A stretch of 64,000 nucleotides of DNA from Xanthobacter autotrophicus (GCF_005871085.1 NZ_VAUP01000035.1:310001-374000); one strand, 5' to 3'. Shown: positions 41,670-51,593, counted from the stretch's first letter. Numbers and translations are program-made. Notes: generated by a model from the letters alone, not told the origin.

Positions 41670-44279
41670 TCAGTTCAGTCCGCGCAGCAGGCGATCGAGA
41701 TAATCGAGTTCGAGCTGCGGCCGGGTCGGCTCCTCAAGGCGCCGGCGCAGTTCCTCCAGCACGCGGCGGGCGCGCTGGGCGTCCACCTCGTCGGGCACCT
41801 TCACCGTGAAGTCGTCGCCATAATCCTGGCTGCGCAGGGGCCGGCCCATGGGGTCGGTGCGCTGGGCGGCCTCCTCGCCGGGGCCGCCGGGACCCTGACC
41901 ATCCTGGTTGCCGCGCTGGCCCTCGGCCATGGCCTGCGCGCCCTGGCGCAAGGACTGGAGAGCCCGGCCCTCGGCATCAAGCGCGCCCTGGCCTTCGCCA
42001 CGGCCCAAAGCCTCCTCGGCCTCGCGCATGGCGTCGCCTGCGCGGCCCAGCGCATCGCCGGCCCGGTCCATAGCCTCGTTGCCCTCGCCGTTCTGGCCCT
42101 GCTGTCCCTGTTGACCCTGCTGCATGCGGCGCATCTCGTCCAGCATGCGGCCGAGGCGGCGGCGCAGCTCCTGCTGGTTCTGCTGGAGATCGCCGAAGCC
42201 GTTTTCGCCCTGCTGGCCGTTCTCCCCCTGCTCGCCCTGCTGACCTTGCTGACCCTGTTGGCCGCGCTGTCCCTGTTGACCCTGCTGCCCGTTCTGCTGG
42301 CCCTGCCGGTTCTGGCGCCAGGTGCGGTCGCGCAGGCGCTGCTGCTCCTGGATCATCTTGCCCAGCTCGTTCTGCTGCTGGTTCTGGCGCCCGGCCTGCT
42401 GGCGGCCGCCGGGCTTCATGTTCTCCATCATGGCCTGCATCTCGTCGAGCAGGGCCTTGGCGGCGTCGCGATTGCCGGAGCGGGCGAGGTTCTCGATGCG
42501 GTCCAGCATGCGCTGGAGGTCCTGCGGGCGCACGATGCGGGTGTTGGGATCCAGCGGGCGCGCATCCATGTTGCCGTCGCGCTGCGCCTGCTCGGCCAGC
42601 TGGCGCATCATCTTGTCCATGGCGGCGCGCAGATCCTGGGTGAGGCGCTTGATCTCCTCCTCGCTGGCGCCACGCTCCAGGGCCTCGCGCAGCGCCTCCT
42701 GCGCGGCTTTCAGCTCGCGCTCGGCCTCGGAAAGGGTGCCATCCTCGATCAGGACCGCCACCTCCCACAGATAGTCCACCAGCGCGCGCAGATCGTCGTC
42801 GTTGCGGGCGGTCTTGGCGCGGATGAGGGCGGTGGTGAGGCCGAGATATTCGCCCGCCGCCGGCGTGAACTGCTCAGGCGCGGTCGTGAGGGCATTGAGC
42901 ACCGCCACGAGCCGGCGCCGGTTGGCGGGATCGAAGGCGAGGCGCCGCCGCTCGTCGACCAGGGCGCGGGCGAGCGGCTTGGAGAAGGTGCGCGCGGGCA
43001 GGCGCAAGGTCCTGGTCTCGCTCACGCCTTCATTGCCGGCCTCGTCGCGGGCCTTGAGGGTCACGCTCACGCGGGCGCCGGCCCAGGGATGGGCGACCAG
43101 ATCCTTGGAGGTCTGCGCCGCGCCGCTCTTGCCGCCGGCCGGCAGGGAGAGTTTCACCTCCGGCGGCGGCACCAGCGGCTGCGCCAACTTGGGCGGCGTC
43201 GCACCGGGGCGCGGGAACAAAGGCGGCTCGGGTGGCAGCGGGGCGAACACGGCCTCCGCTTCCTTCACCCCGTAGTCGTCCTCCATGCGGTAGGCCAGCA
43301 CCAGGGCGTTGCGCGGTCCGGCCTGCGGGTCCTTGGCGAAGGCGATGGAGGGTTTCAGGTCCGGCAGCGCCTTGAAATGCCACATGAGGCGGCGCTGGTC
43401 GGGACCGAGGAAGGTGACGTCCGCATCCTCCTTGATGACATAGCGCCGCTCGCCGCCGGTGGCGGGGGCATCGCCCTCGGGCTTCAGCTCGGAGACACCG
43501 CCGTCCAGCTTCAGGGAGGCGGCGTCGATGCCCGCGCCGCGCACCACCAGCACGCTGCCGGTGGGCACCTGCAAGGCTGCGGCGTTCAGGGAGGAGGGAT
43601 CATCCGAGCGCAGGCCCGGCAGCACCACGGGCGGGCGGCCCGTATAGCCCGGCGGATCGACCCAGGCATCGAGGCGATAGGGCGTGGGCGGGATCACGGC
43701 CTTCCAGTCGAAGGCGGCGCCGATGCGCGACAGGTGCGCGCCGGGCGCCATGAAGAACGTGGCGACGAGCGCCAGCACCGCCAGCGCCCGCACGGCGCGG
43801 GGATCGAGCCGGGCGAGGCCGGGCTCGGGCGGGCCGGCGCGTAGGGTGCGGGCGGCGGCCAGCGCGCGGGCAAGGTGGGCGCGCCATAAAGCGGCGCCCA
43901 CCGGATCATCGGGCTTGGTGGCGAGACTGTCGGAAATGGCGGTGGCGGGCCGGTGGGCCAGCGCGCTTCTGCGGTCGAGGCGGGCGACGCCGTCCTCCAC
44001 GCTGGGCCAGCGCAGGGTCAGGAGCGGGCGGGCGGCGAGCACCAGCAGGATGGCGAAGGCGACCACGCCGGCGATGCGCACCGCCACCGGAACCGAGAGC
44101 CACAGGCCGGCGAAGGACAGGGCGAGGAAGGCGGCCGCGACGATGCCCACCCGGGCGAGGCCCGGCCAGGCGCGCTCCCAGAACAAAGCGAGGCGGGCGC
44201 GGTTGACGGCGCGGGCCAGAAGGAAGCGCGCGTCGCCTTCCGGCGTGCGCGGGAGCTTTCCGTCGCGAGGTGCGCTCAC
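41670..44279 (-). CDS. alphaproteobacterial DUF4175 / TIGR02302-type membrane protein
   Basis: About 869 residues. Two membrane segments lie in the first 80 residues (RVGIVAAAFLALSFAGLWLS, then VRIAGVVAFAILLVLAARP) and one near LAVLALVATFFMAPGAHLS. A large periplasmic part follows, with beta-rich sequence, then a helical region. The Gln/Gly/Asn-rich stretch (42080-42420) repeats QQGQQG. The end DYGDDFTVKVPDEVDAQRAR plus the C-terminal helix is typical of this family. Function is unknown; a cell-envelope role is likely from topology. I take the GTG at 44279 (GGGAGAGAGT just before); longer starts are possible. Confidence 0.82.
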   Translation of the reverse strand: MSAPRDGKLPRTPEGDARFLLARAVNRARLALFWERAWPGLARVGIVAAAFLALSFAGLWLSVPVAVRIAGVVAFAILLVLAARPLLTLRWPSVEDGVARLDRRSALAHRPATAISDSLATKPDDPVGAALWRAHLARALAAARTLRAGPPEPGLARLDPRAVRALAVLALVATFFMAPGAHLSRIGAAFDWKAVIPPTPYRLDAWVDPPGYTGRPPVVLPGLRSDDPSSLNAAALQVPTGSVLVVRGAGIDAASLKLDGGVSELKPEGDAPATGGERRYVIKEDADVTFLGPDQRRLMWHFKALPDLKPSIAFAKDPQAGPRNALVLAYRMEDDYGVKEAEAVFAPLPPEPPLFPRPGATPPKLAQPLVPPPEVKLSLPAGGKSGAAQTSKDLVAHPWAGARVSVTLKARDEAGNEGVSETRTLRLPARTFSKPLARALVDERRRLAFDPANRRRLVAVLNALTTAPEQFTPAAGEYLGLTTALIRAKTARNDDDLRALVDYLWEVAVLIEDGTLSEAERELKAAQEALREALERGASEEEIKRLTQDLRAAMDKMMRQLAEQAQRDGNMDARPLDPNTRIVRPQDLQRMLDRIENLARSGNRDAAKALLDEMQAMMENMKPGGRQQAGRQNQQQNELGKMIQEQQRLRDRTWRQNRQGQQNGQQGQQGQRGQQGQQGQQGEQGENGQQGENGFGDLQQNQQELRRRLGRMLDEMRRMQQGQQGQQGQNGEGNEAMDRAGDALGRAGDAMREAEEALGRGEGQGALDAEGRALQSLRQGAQAMAEGQRGNQDGQGPGGPGEEAAQRTDPMGRPLRSQDYGDDFTVKVPDEVDAQRARRVLEELRRRLEEPTRPQLELDYLDRLLRGLN

Positions 44280-44455
44280 ACTCTCTCCCTTCTTCCCGCC
44301 GGCGGCCGGACCGAACGCGGCACACGCAAAGCCAGCTTGAAAACCCAGCTTAACATGACGCAAGGAGCGGGCCAGCGCACGCCCTTCGCGTCGGCTTCAC
44401 AACTGGGTCATGCACTGCAACATGCGCCCGGGCAGCGTGCTAGTGACACTTGGCG

Positions 44456-45235
44456 CTAAGTATTTTTGGCGCCCCATTCCACCGCATCCGCCGCGCGACC
44501 GATCTCGTCGGGTGAAAGGCCCAGCGCGGAAAGCGTCTCGCAGATATGCGGCGGCAAAGGGGCGCTGGCCGCCACCGGCGGGCCGTTCGCCTTCAGCGGC
44601 ACCACGATGCGGCGGGAATGCAGATGCAGCTTCGGCCCGCCGGGCAGGCGAGAGGCGCCGCCATAGATGGCATCTCCGAAGATGGGGTGGCCGAGGTTGG
44701 ACAAATGCGCCCGCAACTGGTGGGTGCGGCCGGTGACCGGGCTGAGCGCCATCACGGCGAAGCCGCCGGCGCGGTGGAGCACGCGATAGTCGGTAATCGC
44801 CTCCTGCGCGCCGGGCGTGCCCTTGGGCACCGCCTGCATCCACCAGCCGCGATGGGGCGAGCGCTTGGCCAAGGGCTGGTCAATGCGGCCTGCATCCTCC
44901 GCCGGCGCGCCCTCAATCACCGCCACATAGGTCTTGCCCACGCTCCCGTTCGCGAACATTTTTCCAAGCAATGCCAGCGCCTTGGCGTGGCGGCCGAGCA
45001 CCAGGCAGCCGGAGGTGTCCTTGTCGAGCCGGTGGGCCAGCTCCGGCGCCCGGGGCAGGCCGAAGCGCAGGGCGTCGAGATGGTCGGCCAGCGTCTCCCC
45101 GCCCTTGGGGCCGGCATGGACCGGCAGGCCGTGGGGCTTGTCGATGATCAGCATCATGCCGTCGCGGTAGAGCACCGGCAGGTCGGGGGCGGGCTCAGGC
45201 GGACGGGGCGATGCCGTGGGCGCGGAAGGCGTCAT
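44456..45235 (-). CDS. RluA-family pseudouridine synthase
   Basis: The 259 residues contain the catalytic block [15 protein letters not shown], with the essential Asp, plus [20 protein letters not shown]. It converts specific uridines of rRNA or tRNA to pseudouridine; which site is not determined. With the start at 45235 it overlaps the macrodomain gene by 41 bp. A GTG at 45175 would remove the overlap but lacks a ribosome-binding site. Confidence 0.88.
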   Translation of the reverse strand: MTPSAPTASPRPPEPAPDLPVLYRDGMMLIIDKPHGLPVHAGPKGGETLADHLDALRFGLPRAPELAHRLDKDTSGCLVLGRHAKALALLGKMFANGSVGKTYVAVIEGAPAEDAGRIDQPLAKRSPHRGWWMQAVPKGTPGAQEAITDYRVLHRAGGFAVMALSPVTGRTHQLRAHLSNLGHPIFGDAIYGGASRLPGGPKLHLHSRRIVVPLKANGPPVAASAPLPPHICETLSALGLSPDEIGRAADAVEWGAKNT

Positions 45236-45764
45236 GATGAAGGTCGGCGGCCTCTTGCGAAAAGCAGCAGAACACCACGCGGGTGACGCTGCCGGGATCC
45301 CCAAGATGGGCCAGCACGGTGCCGACCGCCAGTGGCGCCGCGCGATCGGCGGGAAATCCATAGATGCCGGTGGAGATGGCGGGGAAGGCGATGGAGGCAA
45401 GCCCCGCCCCATCCGCGAGCCTCAGGCTCTCGCGGTAGCAGGAGGCGAGAAGCTCCTCCTCTCCCGCGCCGCCGCCATGCCAGACCGGTCCGACCGTGTG
45501 GATGACGTGGGCCGCCGGCAGGCGAAAGCCCGGCGTCAGGCGCGCCTTGCCGGTCGGGCAGCCGCCGAGGGTACGGCAGTGGGCGAGAAGCTCCGGCCCC
45601 GCCGCCCGGTGGATCGCGCCGTCCACCCCGCCGCCGCCGAGCAGGCTGGAATTGGCCGCGTTGACGATGGCGTCGAGGGCGAGGCGGGTGATGTCATCCA
45701 CCACGATGTCCACCCTCGCCTGGCGGGGGCCGACGGCAATGCCGGATTCGGCGGGCTGGGCCAT
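45195..45764 (-). CDS. macrodomain protein, O-acetyl-ADP-ribose deacetylase-like
   Basis: A 189-residue macrodomain. [20 protein letters not shown], the ligand-binding [19 protein letters not shown], and [12 protein letters not shown] are hallmark blocks of the MacroD/YmdB type that removes ADP-ribose or O-acetyl-ADP-ribose. The start at 45764 has GGAGG 9 bp upstream. Its 3' end overlaps the pseudouridine synthase gene. Confidence 0.9.
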   Translation of the reverse strand: MAQPAESGIAVGPRQARVDIVVDDITRLALDAIVNAANSSLLGGGGVDGAIHRAAGPELLAHCRTLGGCPTGKARLTPGFRLPAAHVIHTVGPVWHGGGAGEEELLASCYRESLRLADGAGLASIAFPAISTGIYGFPADRAAPLAVGTVLAHLGDPGSVTRVVFCCFSQEAADLHHDAFRAHGIAPSA

Positions 45765-45863
45765 GGCAAGGTGCCTCCAGGGCTGCATCACATGGGCGTC
45801 AGCATCTTCATAGCTACACGTTTCCCGATTATGCCAGCAGTCCCGTAGAGAAGGACCAGCATC

Positions 45864-46388
45864 ATGGCACATACGCGCAAGAACGAGCGCCGGCTTCTGA
45901 CCGGCGACGAAATGGAGTTCGTTGAAAAGGCCCGCCACCCGGTGCTGGGCGCGCTCTCTGACGACGATCTTCATCACCTTGTCAGCTATCTCAGCGATCG
46001 CCGCGCGCGGGCGCTCACCATCGCCAACAACCAGCGCCGGGCCCTGCGCGGCAAGGGCGGCCGGGGCGAGGTGACGTTCGAGAAGGCGGATTCCGGCAAC
46101 CGCCAGAAGGCTGCCGTGCTGACCGACGCCCTCACCCGCGCCCGGCGCGAGGCGAGCCGCCGGGCCACCGAGGCGGCGCGGGACGAGCTGATGGCCAATG
46201 CGCAGCGTGCCCTTGAGCTGAAGCGGGATTCCAAGCGCGCCAAGCGCCCGGCCAACCTGCCCCGCCCCAACCAGGGCATGCGCGCCAAGGCGCGCACCCG
46301 CATCGATCCCATCGGCGCGGCAGGCGAGGCTGGCCGGGTCACCAAGTTCGTGGCGGTGGCGCAGGCGAAGAAGGATTCGCGCGGCTGA
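45864..46388 (+). CDS. conserved basic hypothetical protein
   Basis: A 174-residue, strongly basic, mostly helical protein with many Lys, Arg and Ala. It begins [20 protein letters not shown] and has a central [21 protein letters not shown] cannot name a family with confidence. The composition suggests nucleic-acid binding. It is followed by a good intrinsic terminator 35 bp after the stop and has its own upstream region, so it is likely monocistronic. Confidence 0.75.
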   Translation: MAHTRKNERRLLTGDEMEFVEKARHPVLGALSDDDLHHLVSYLSDRRARALTIANNQRRALRGKGGRGEVTFEKADSGNRQKAAVLTDALTRARREASRRATEAARDELMANAQRALELKRDSKRAKRPANLPRPNQGMRAKARTRIDPIGAAGEAGRVTKFVAVAQAKKDSRG

Positions 46389-46422
46389 GGCTGCCGACCA
46401 AAGCCAGGCTTCAAAGGTGAAG

Positions 46423-46446
46423 GGCAGGCCTTTGGCCTGCCTTTTT
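46423..46446 (+). terminator. intrinsic terminator after the basic hypothetical gene
   Basis: ggcaggcc, loop ttt, ggcctgcc, then ttttt. An 8-bp perfect stem followed directly by a T-run on the plus strand. Confidence 0.92.
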
Positions 46447-46469
46447 CACGTCTGCGCCCGATAGCCGGG

Positions 46470-47555
46470 TCAGTCCGCCAGTTCCAGCTTGAGATCCAGG
46501 GTGGAGCGGCGACCCAGATCGTCGAAATGGGTCTCCAGGAAGACCTCCGCAGCCGCCCGGCCGAGGTCGCGCAGGTGCTGGAGGAAGGTCCATTCCGCAT
46601 TCATCTTCGAGGTGGCGTCCAGCGCCACCAACTGGTCCTCGCCTCCGATGCGGTGCAGCCGCACCCGGCGGAAGCTCGATCCGCCCAGGGTCCAGCGGCT
46701 GAGCAGGCCCTGGTCGATGAGCTTGGCCGCATGGTCGATGGCGCGCAGCTGGGACAAAAGCGAGGCGTTGAAGGTGATTTCGTTGATGCGGTTCTGGATT
46801 TCAGATGCGGTGCGCGGCGTGGTCTCGCGCATCACCGGGTTGATCTGGACCAGGATGATGTCGTCCGCGTCCGCCTTCTCATAGAGCGGGAAGAGAGGCG
46901 GGTTGCCCATGTAGCCGCCGTCCCAATAGGGCACGCCGTCGATCTCCACCGCCTGGAACAGAAACGGCAGGCAGGCCGAGGCCATCACCGCGTCGGCGGT
47001 CATCTCGTCGTGGCCGAAGATGCGGGCGCGGCCGGTGTGGACGTTGGTGGCGGAGATGAAGATCTTCACCTGCGACTGGCGCAGGGCTTCAAAATCCACG
47101 TGGGCTTCGAGGATCTCGCGCAGCGGATTGATGTTCAGTGGGTTGAAGTCGTAAGGCGAGAAGAAGCGCGAGGCCACCTCGAAGGCGAGATAGGCCGGGT
47201 TGCGCGCCAGCGACCAGTTGCCCATCAGCCGGTCGAACGCGGTGCGCTGGAGCGGCGACATGCGCCCGTCGCGGGACACGTCGCGCCAGAACTGGGTCAA
47301 GGCGTGGCGCGCCTCCTCCGGGTCGCCCTTGGCGAGGCCGGAGGCCAGCACCACCGCATTCATGGCGCCGGCGCTGGTGCCGGTGATGCCGGAGACGACC
47401 AGGCGCTCGTCCTGCAGCAGGCGGTCCAGCACGCCCCAGGTGAAGGCGCCATGGGCGCCTCCCCCCTGGAGCGCGAGGCTCACCGACTTGGCGCCTTCGC
47501 GGCGACTCACGGTGCGCGTCCGGGTTGGGTCGCGTTCACTCGGCGACCCAGCCAC
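46470..47555 (-). CDS. patatin-like phospholipase family protein
   Basis: A 361-residue serine hydrolase with the Ser-Asp dyad of patatins. The oxyanion loop is GGGAHGAFTWG, the nucleophile motif GTSAGAMNA, and the Asp motif DGGYMGNPP. It would hydrolyse an ester lipid or possibly polyhydroxybutyrate. The start at 47555 overlaps the bdhA stop by 20 bp, so the two are co-translated. A downstream GTG (VSRREGAKSVSL) is an alternative start. Confidence 0.9.
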   Translation of the reverse strand: MAGSPSERDPTRTRTVSRREGAKSVSLALQGGGAHGAFTWGVLDRLLQDERLVVSGITGTSAGAMNAVVLASGLAKGDPEEARHALTQFWRDVSRDGRMSPLQRTAFDRLMGNWSLARNPAYLAFEVASRFFSPYDFNPLNINPLREILEAHVDFEALRQSQVKIFISATNVHTGRARIFGHDEMTADAVMASACLPFLFQAVEIDGVPYWDGGYMGNPPLFPLYEKADADDIILVQINPVMRETTPRTASEIQNRINEITFNASLLSQLRAIDHAAKLIDQGLLSRWTLGGSSFRRVRLHRIGGEDQLVALDATSKMNAEWTFLQHLRDLGRAAAEVFLETHFDDLGRRSTLDLKLELAD

Positions 47556-48318
47556 CGTCGATCTGCTGCATGGCGCCGGTGATGGAGCGGGCGTTGTCGG
47601 AAGCCAGGAACACCGCGTAGGCCGCGACCTCCTCCACCGTCACGAATTCCTTCGTGGGCTGGGCGGCAAGGATCACTTCCTTCTTCACCTGCTCCTCGGT
47701 CATGCCGCGGGCCTTGGCGGTGTCGGGGATCTGCTTCTCGACGAGGGGCGTCCACACGTAGCCGGGGCAGATGGCGTTGACGGTGATGCCGAAGGTCGCG
47801 GTTTCCAGCGCGGCGGTCTTGGTCAGGCCGGCGATGCCGTGCTTGGCCGAAACGTAGGCCGACTTGAAGGGCGAGGCCACCAACGCGTGGGCGGAAGCGG
47901 TGTTGATGATGCGGCCCCACTTGCGGGCCTTCATGCCGGGGATGGCCGCGCGCATGGCAAAGAAGGCCGCCGACAGGTTGATGGCGATGATGGTGTTCCA
48001 GGTGTCGATCGGGAACTCCTCGATGGGCGCCACGTGCTGGATGCCGGCGTTGTTCACGAGGATGTCGCACGCGCCCAGCTCGGTCTCGGCCAGCTGCACC
48101 ATGCCGGCGATCTCATCGGGCTTCAGCATGTTGGCGGGCGAGTAGAGGCACTTCACGCCAAAATCGCTCTCGATCGCGGTGCGCTCCTTCTCGATAGCGG
48201 CGGCGTCACCGAGGCCGTTGAGGACGATGTTCGCACCTTCCTTGGCGAAGGCCCGGGCATAGGCAAGCCCGATTCCGCTGGTGGACCCGGTGACGACGGC
48301 GACTTTCCCCTTGAGCAT
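47536..48318 (-). CDS. bdhA: 3-hydroxybutyrate dehydrogenase
   Basis: A 260-residue short-chain dehydrogenase. The NAD-binding TGSTSGIGLAYA, the NNAG motif and the catalytic YVSAKHG are present. HVAPIEEFPIDTWNTIIAIN and GYVWTPLVEKQIPDTAKARG are typical of 3-hydroxybutyrate dehydrogenases. It oxidises 3-hydroxybutyrate to acetoacetate in polyhydroxybutyrate turnover. Coupling with the patatin-like gene suggests a shared job in that storage pathway. Confidence 0.9.
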   Translation of the reverse strand: MLKGKVAVVTGSTSGIGLAYARAFAKEGANIVLNGLGDAAAIEKERTAIESDFGVKCLYSPANMLKPDEIAGMVQLAETELGACDILVNNAGIQHVAPIEEFPIDTWNTIIAINLSAAFFAMRAAIPGMKARKWGRIINTASAHALVASPFKSAYVSAKHGIAGLTKTAALETATFGITVNAICPGYVWTPLVEKQIPDTAKARGMTEEQVKKEVILAAQPTKEFVTVEEVAAYAVFLASDNARSITGAMQQIDGGWVAE

Positions 48319-48538
48319 GGCTGTTCCCCAAAAAAGGCGCGGCGCGGCCCCGGCCTGCGGCCGAGACTCACGGTTTAGCGAAGCGGTGTGACGATGCTGT
48401 CACGCGCACAGGCGAACCTGTGGCCGGCAGATTGCAACGCTCCTCTCCACGGCGCAACGCAACGTTGGAGTGTTCCCCGCACACCTGCGTTGGTGGGAGC
48501 GGATGGCGAGATCTGCATCGATGTATTAGATATGGAGC

Positions 48539-49048
48539 GTGACCCATTCTGCCAACCATCCCAGCGACCATGATCACGGCCAATGCGTGGCCGGCGCCTT
48601 GGCGCGCATGGAAAAGTGCTGCGCGGAGAAAGGCCTCCGCCTGACGCCGCTGCGGCGCAGCGTGATGAAGGCGCTGGCGGAGACCCATGTGCCGCTCGGC
48701 GCCTATGAGATCGTGGAGCGCCTGGCCGCCGGCGGCGAACCGACGCCGCCCATGTCGGTCTACCGGGTGCTGGATTTCCTGGTGGCGGAGGGGTTGGCCC
48801 ACCGCATCGAGAGCCGCAACGCCTTTCTGGCCTGCGGCCATCCCCATGATGCCGAGGAAGTGGTGGTGTTTCTCATCTGCGAGCGCTGCGGCCTGACCAA
48901 GGAAGTGGCCTCCCACGCGGTGGGACGCGACTTGGCCTGGGCGGCGCGGGCCGCAGGCTTCGAGCCGCGCCAGCGGGTGCTGGAGGTGGCGGGCACCTGC
49001 GCCAACTGCCGGGAGCTGGTCGTGGCCGGGAACGCCGGCGCTGGTTGA
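48539..49048 (+). CDS. Fur-family regulator, probably Zur
   Basis: A 169-residue Fur-fold protein. The winged helix TPLRRSVMKALAE and SVYRVLDFLVAEGLAHRIE, the metal region HPHD, and two CxxC pairs (Cys114/117 and Cys154/157) are present. A His-rich start (HSANHPSDHDHGQC) and these features favour a zinc sensor over an iron sensor. The GTG at 48539 has GGAG almost touching it, so the start is uncertain. The 220-bp region shared with divergent bdhA shows no clear Zur box. Confidence 0.8.
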   Translation: MTHSANHPSDHDHGQCVAGALARMEKCCAEKGLRLTPLRRSVMKALAETHVPLGAYEIVERLAAGGEPTPPMSVYRVLDFLVAEGLAHRIESRNAFLACGHPHDAEEVVVFLICERCGLTKEVASHAVGRDLAWAARAAGFEPRQRVLEVAGTCANCRELVVAGNAGAG

Positions 49049-49159
49049 CGCTCGGCGTCGCGGGGCCTACTCGAACCCGTCCGCGCCCCGTCCCGCCCCG
49101 TATCAGGGCTGGACGTGCCCCTTGAAGTGTTGCCGCGCGGACGATCTGCCGAGGATGGA

Positions 49160-50506
49160 ATGCCCATGACCACCCTTCAGTCCACGAACTCCCCTGCGTC
49201 CCACGCCACCGCGACCACCCCCGTGGTTCCCGCCGAGCTGCTTCAGGCGGGTCCTGCCGCGCGGCGTCCGACGGTGGGCGTGCCGGTGGGCCGGGTGATG
49301 GTGGGCGGCGGTGCGCCGGTGGTGGTGCAGTCCATGACCAACACCGATACCGCCGACATCGAGGGCACGGTGCGCCAGGTGGTGGCGCTGGCCCGCGCCG
49401 GCTCGGAGATCGTGCGCATCACGGTGGACCGCAACGAGGCCGCTGCCGCCGTGCCGCACATCAAGGAGAAGCTGCTGGCGCAGGGCATCGACGTGCCGCT
49501 GGTGGGCGACTTCCATTACATCGGCCACAAGCTGCTGGCCGATTATCCCGCCTGCGCCGAGGCGCTGGACAAATACCGCATCAATCCCGGCAACGTGGGC
49601 TTCGGCGACAAGAAGGACCGGCAGTTCGCCGCCATCGTCGAGACCGCCATCCGCCATGACAAGCCGGTGCGCATCGGCGCCAACTGGGGCTCCCTCGACG
49701 GCGAGCTGCTCACCCGCCTCATGGACGAGAACGCCTTGCTGCCGCAGCCGGCCGAGGCCCGCGCGGTGACCCGTGAGGCGCTGGTGCGCTCGGCCCTGCT
49801 CTCGGCGGGGCTGGCGGAGGAGATCGGCCTTCCCCGCAACCGCATCATCCTGTCCGCCAAAGTCTCGGCGGTGCAGGATCTCATCGCCGTCTATGGCGAG
49901 CTGTCGCGCCGCGCGGACTATGCGCTGCATCTCGGCCTCACCGAGGCGGGCATGGGCTCGAAGGGCATCGTCGCCTCCACGGCGGCCATGGGGGTGGTGC
50001 TCCAGGCCGGCATCGGCGATACCATCCGCGTCTCGCTGACCCCCGAGCCCAATGGCGACCGCACCCGCGAAGTGCAGGTGGCGCAGGAAATCCTGCAGAC
50101 CATGGGCCTGCGCACCTTCGTGCCGCTTGTGGCCGCCTGCCCCGGCTGCGGGCGCACCACTTCCACCGTGTTCCAGGAGCTGGCGCAGGGCGTGCAGGAC
50201 ATGATCCGCGCCCGCATGCCGGTGTGGAAGGCCAAGTATCCCGGCGTCGAGACCCTGAATGTGGCGGTCATGGGCTGCATCGTGAACGGGCCGGGCGAGA
50301 GCAAGCACGCCGACATTGGCATCTCCTTGCCCGGCACCGGCGAGACCCCGTCCGCCCCGGTGTTCATCGACGGCAAGAAGGTGGCGACCCTGCGCGGCGC
50401 CAACATCCAGGACGAGTTCCGCCAGATGGTGGAGACCTATGTGGAGCAGCGCTTCGGCGTCGGCGGCCCGGTGGCGGGGGCCTCCCCGGCGGACGCGGCG
50501 GAGTAG
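49160..50506 (+). CDS. ispG: 4-hydroxy-3-methylbut-2-enyl-diphosphate synthase
   Basis: IspG (GcpE) reduces ME-cPP to HMBPP in the non-mevalonate isoprenoid pathway. The 448 residues contain [25 protein letters not shown], and the cluster-binding [10 protein letters not shown] and [12 protein letters not shown] start at 49160 because GAGG lies 5 bp before it; the ATG at 49166 is close and also possible. Length is slightly greater than the usual 370-440. Confidence 0.95.
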   Translation: MPMTTLQSTNSPASHATATTPVVPAELLQAGPAARRPTVGVPVGRVMVGGGAPVVVQSMTNTDTADIEGTVRQVVALARAGSEIVRITVDRNEAAAAVPHIKEKLLAQGIDVPLVGDFHYIGHKLLADYPACAEALDKYRINPGNVGFGDKKDRQFAAIVETAIRHDKPVRIGANWGSLDGELLTRLMDENALLPQPAEARAVTREALVRSALLSAGLAEEIGLPRNRIILSAKVSAVQDLIAVYGELSRRADYALHLGLTEAGMGSKGIVASTAAMGVVLQAGIGDTIRVSLTPEPNGDRTREVQVAQEILQTMGLRTFVPLVAACPGCGRTTSTVFQELAQGVQDMIRARMPVWKAKYPGVETLNVAVMGCIVNGPGESKHADIGISLPGTGETPSAPVFIDGKKVATLRGANIQDEFRQMVETYVEQRFGVGGPVAGASPADAAE

Positions 50507-50611
50507 GCGCCTCCGCTACCTCCGCCGTTACCAAAATTTCATGGAGCACCGCCCTTCCTGCGCCATGGCCGGCTGCTCATATGCATGTCGTCCAACCCAG
50601 TGGAGACGGAT

Positions 50612-51463
50612 ATGACTCCCGAGGAACGTGCCCTGATCGACGGCCTGTTCGACCGCATGCGCGGTGTCGCGAACCAGCCGCGTGACGCGGAAGCCGAGGC
50701 GCTGATCGCGCGCCGCGTCGCTGAGGCACCCCATGCCACCTACGCCCTCGCCCAGAGCGTGCTGGTGCAGGAGCATGCGCTCCAGCAGTCCTATGCTCAC
50801 ATCCAGGATCTTGAAGCCCAGCTTCAGGAAGCCCAGGCCCGCGCCGCCGAGGCGCAGTCGCGTCCTGCCGGCGGCGGGTTCCTTGGCGGCCTGTTCGGCG
50901 GCGGCTCCCGCAGTTCCGTGCCGCCCGCCGGCTCCCGTGCGGCCGAGGCCCCCATGGGGGTTCCGCCCGGCTATGCCCAGCAGGGCTACGGTCAGCAAGG
51001 CTACGGTCAGCAGGGGTATCCCCAGCAGGGCGGCGGCTACCCCCAACAGGGCTATCCGCAGCAAGGCTATCCCCAGCCTCAGCAGGGTGGCCCGTGGGGG
51101 CAGCAGCCCCCGCAGCAGCGCGGCGGTTTTGGCGGTGGCGGCGGTGGCGGCTTCCTTCAGGGCGCGTTGGCCACTGCGGCCGGCGTGGCCGGTGGTGCGC
51201 TGCTGTTCGATGGCATCAAGGGCATGATGTCCGGCGGCTCCGGTCCCGTGGCCACTGCGGCGGCGGCCGAACTCGGGAAGCCGGCGGCTGAGCCCGCCAG
51301 CGGCCATCTCGGCCAGGACGCCCAGAACGCGCTCGGCGGTCATGATCCGAGCCAGGGCGCGGGGCAGGACGACGGCTGGAACGCCGACCCCCAGGACGTC
51401 AACTTCGACGACGGCGGTGACTGGGGCAGCGACGACAGCTCGGACGACGGCTCCTGGACCTGA
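50612..51463 (+). CDS. DUF2076 family protein with Gln/Gly/Tyr-rich repeats
   Basis: A 283-residue protein. The N-terminal block MTPEERALIDGLFDRMR and EALIARRVAEAPHATYALAQ, with a short coiled coil after it (LQQSYAHIQDLEAQLQEA), is the DUF2076 core. The middle has repeated QQGY units (about residues 125-175). The C-terminal third has a Gly-rich hydrophobic stretch and an acidic Asp/Ser tail. Function is unknown. I prefer the ATG at 50612, with GGAGACGGAT before it, over the one at 50585. Confidence 0.82.
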   Translation: MTPEERALIDGLFDRMRGVANQPRDAEAEALIARRVAEAPHATYALAQSVLVQEHALQQSYAHIQDLEAQLQEAQARAAEAQSRPAGGGFLGGLFGGGSRSSVPPAGSRAAEAPMGVPPGYAQQGYGQQGYGQQGYPQQGGGYPQQGYPQQGYPQPQQGGPWGQQPPQQRGGFGGGGGGGFLQGALATAAGVAGGALLFDGIKGMMSGGSGPVATAAAAELGKPAAEPASGHLGQDAQNALGGHDPSQGAGQDDGWNADPQDVNFDDGGDWGSDDSSDDGSWT

Positions 51464-51498
51464 GGCTCTGGTCCCTAGTCCGCGTGATCAAAGTTTTG

Positions 51499-51525
51499 AA
51501 CGGCGGTGCCTGGCACCGCCGTTTT
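51499..51525 (+). terminator. intrinsic terminator after the DUF2076 gene
   Basis: aacggcggtgcc, t, ggcaccgccgtt then tt. The arms are perfect, and in practice the loop opens to about seven bases. A short T-run follows, 36 bp after the stop codon. Confidence 0.85.
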
Positions 51526-51593
51526 CGTTTGGCGGCCTGCATGGCCGGCGCCTCATGATCGGCCGGCTTTCGTTTCTCGTCCCGATGCCTGCT

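Noticed and set aside
42080-42420. Regular short repeats that look like a tandem array or CRISPR
   Set aside because: They are in-frame codons for QQG/QNG inside the DUF4175 gene; no repeat-spacer structure.
41583-43844. 753-residue Leu/Ala-rich frame on plus, opposite the DUF4175 gene
   Set aside because: Its apparent hydrophobic repeats are the antisense reading of the QQG-coding tract.
48319-48538. Zur box in the bdhA/zur intergenic region
   Set aside because: Only a poor match (atgtattagatatgg) was found; not enough to call a site.
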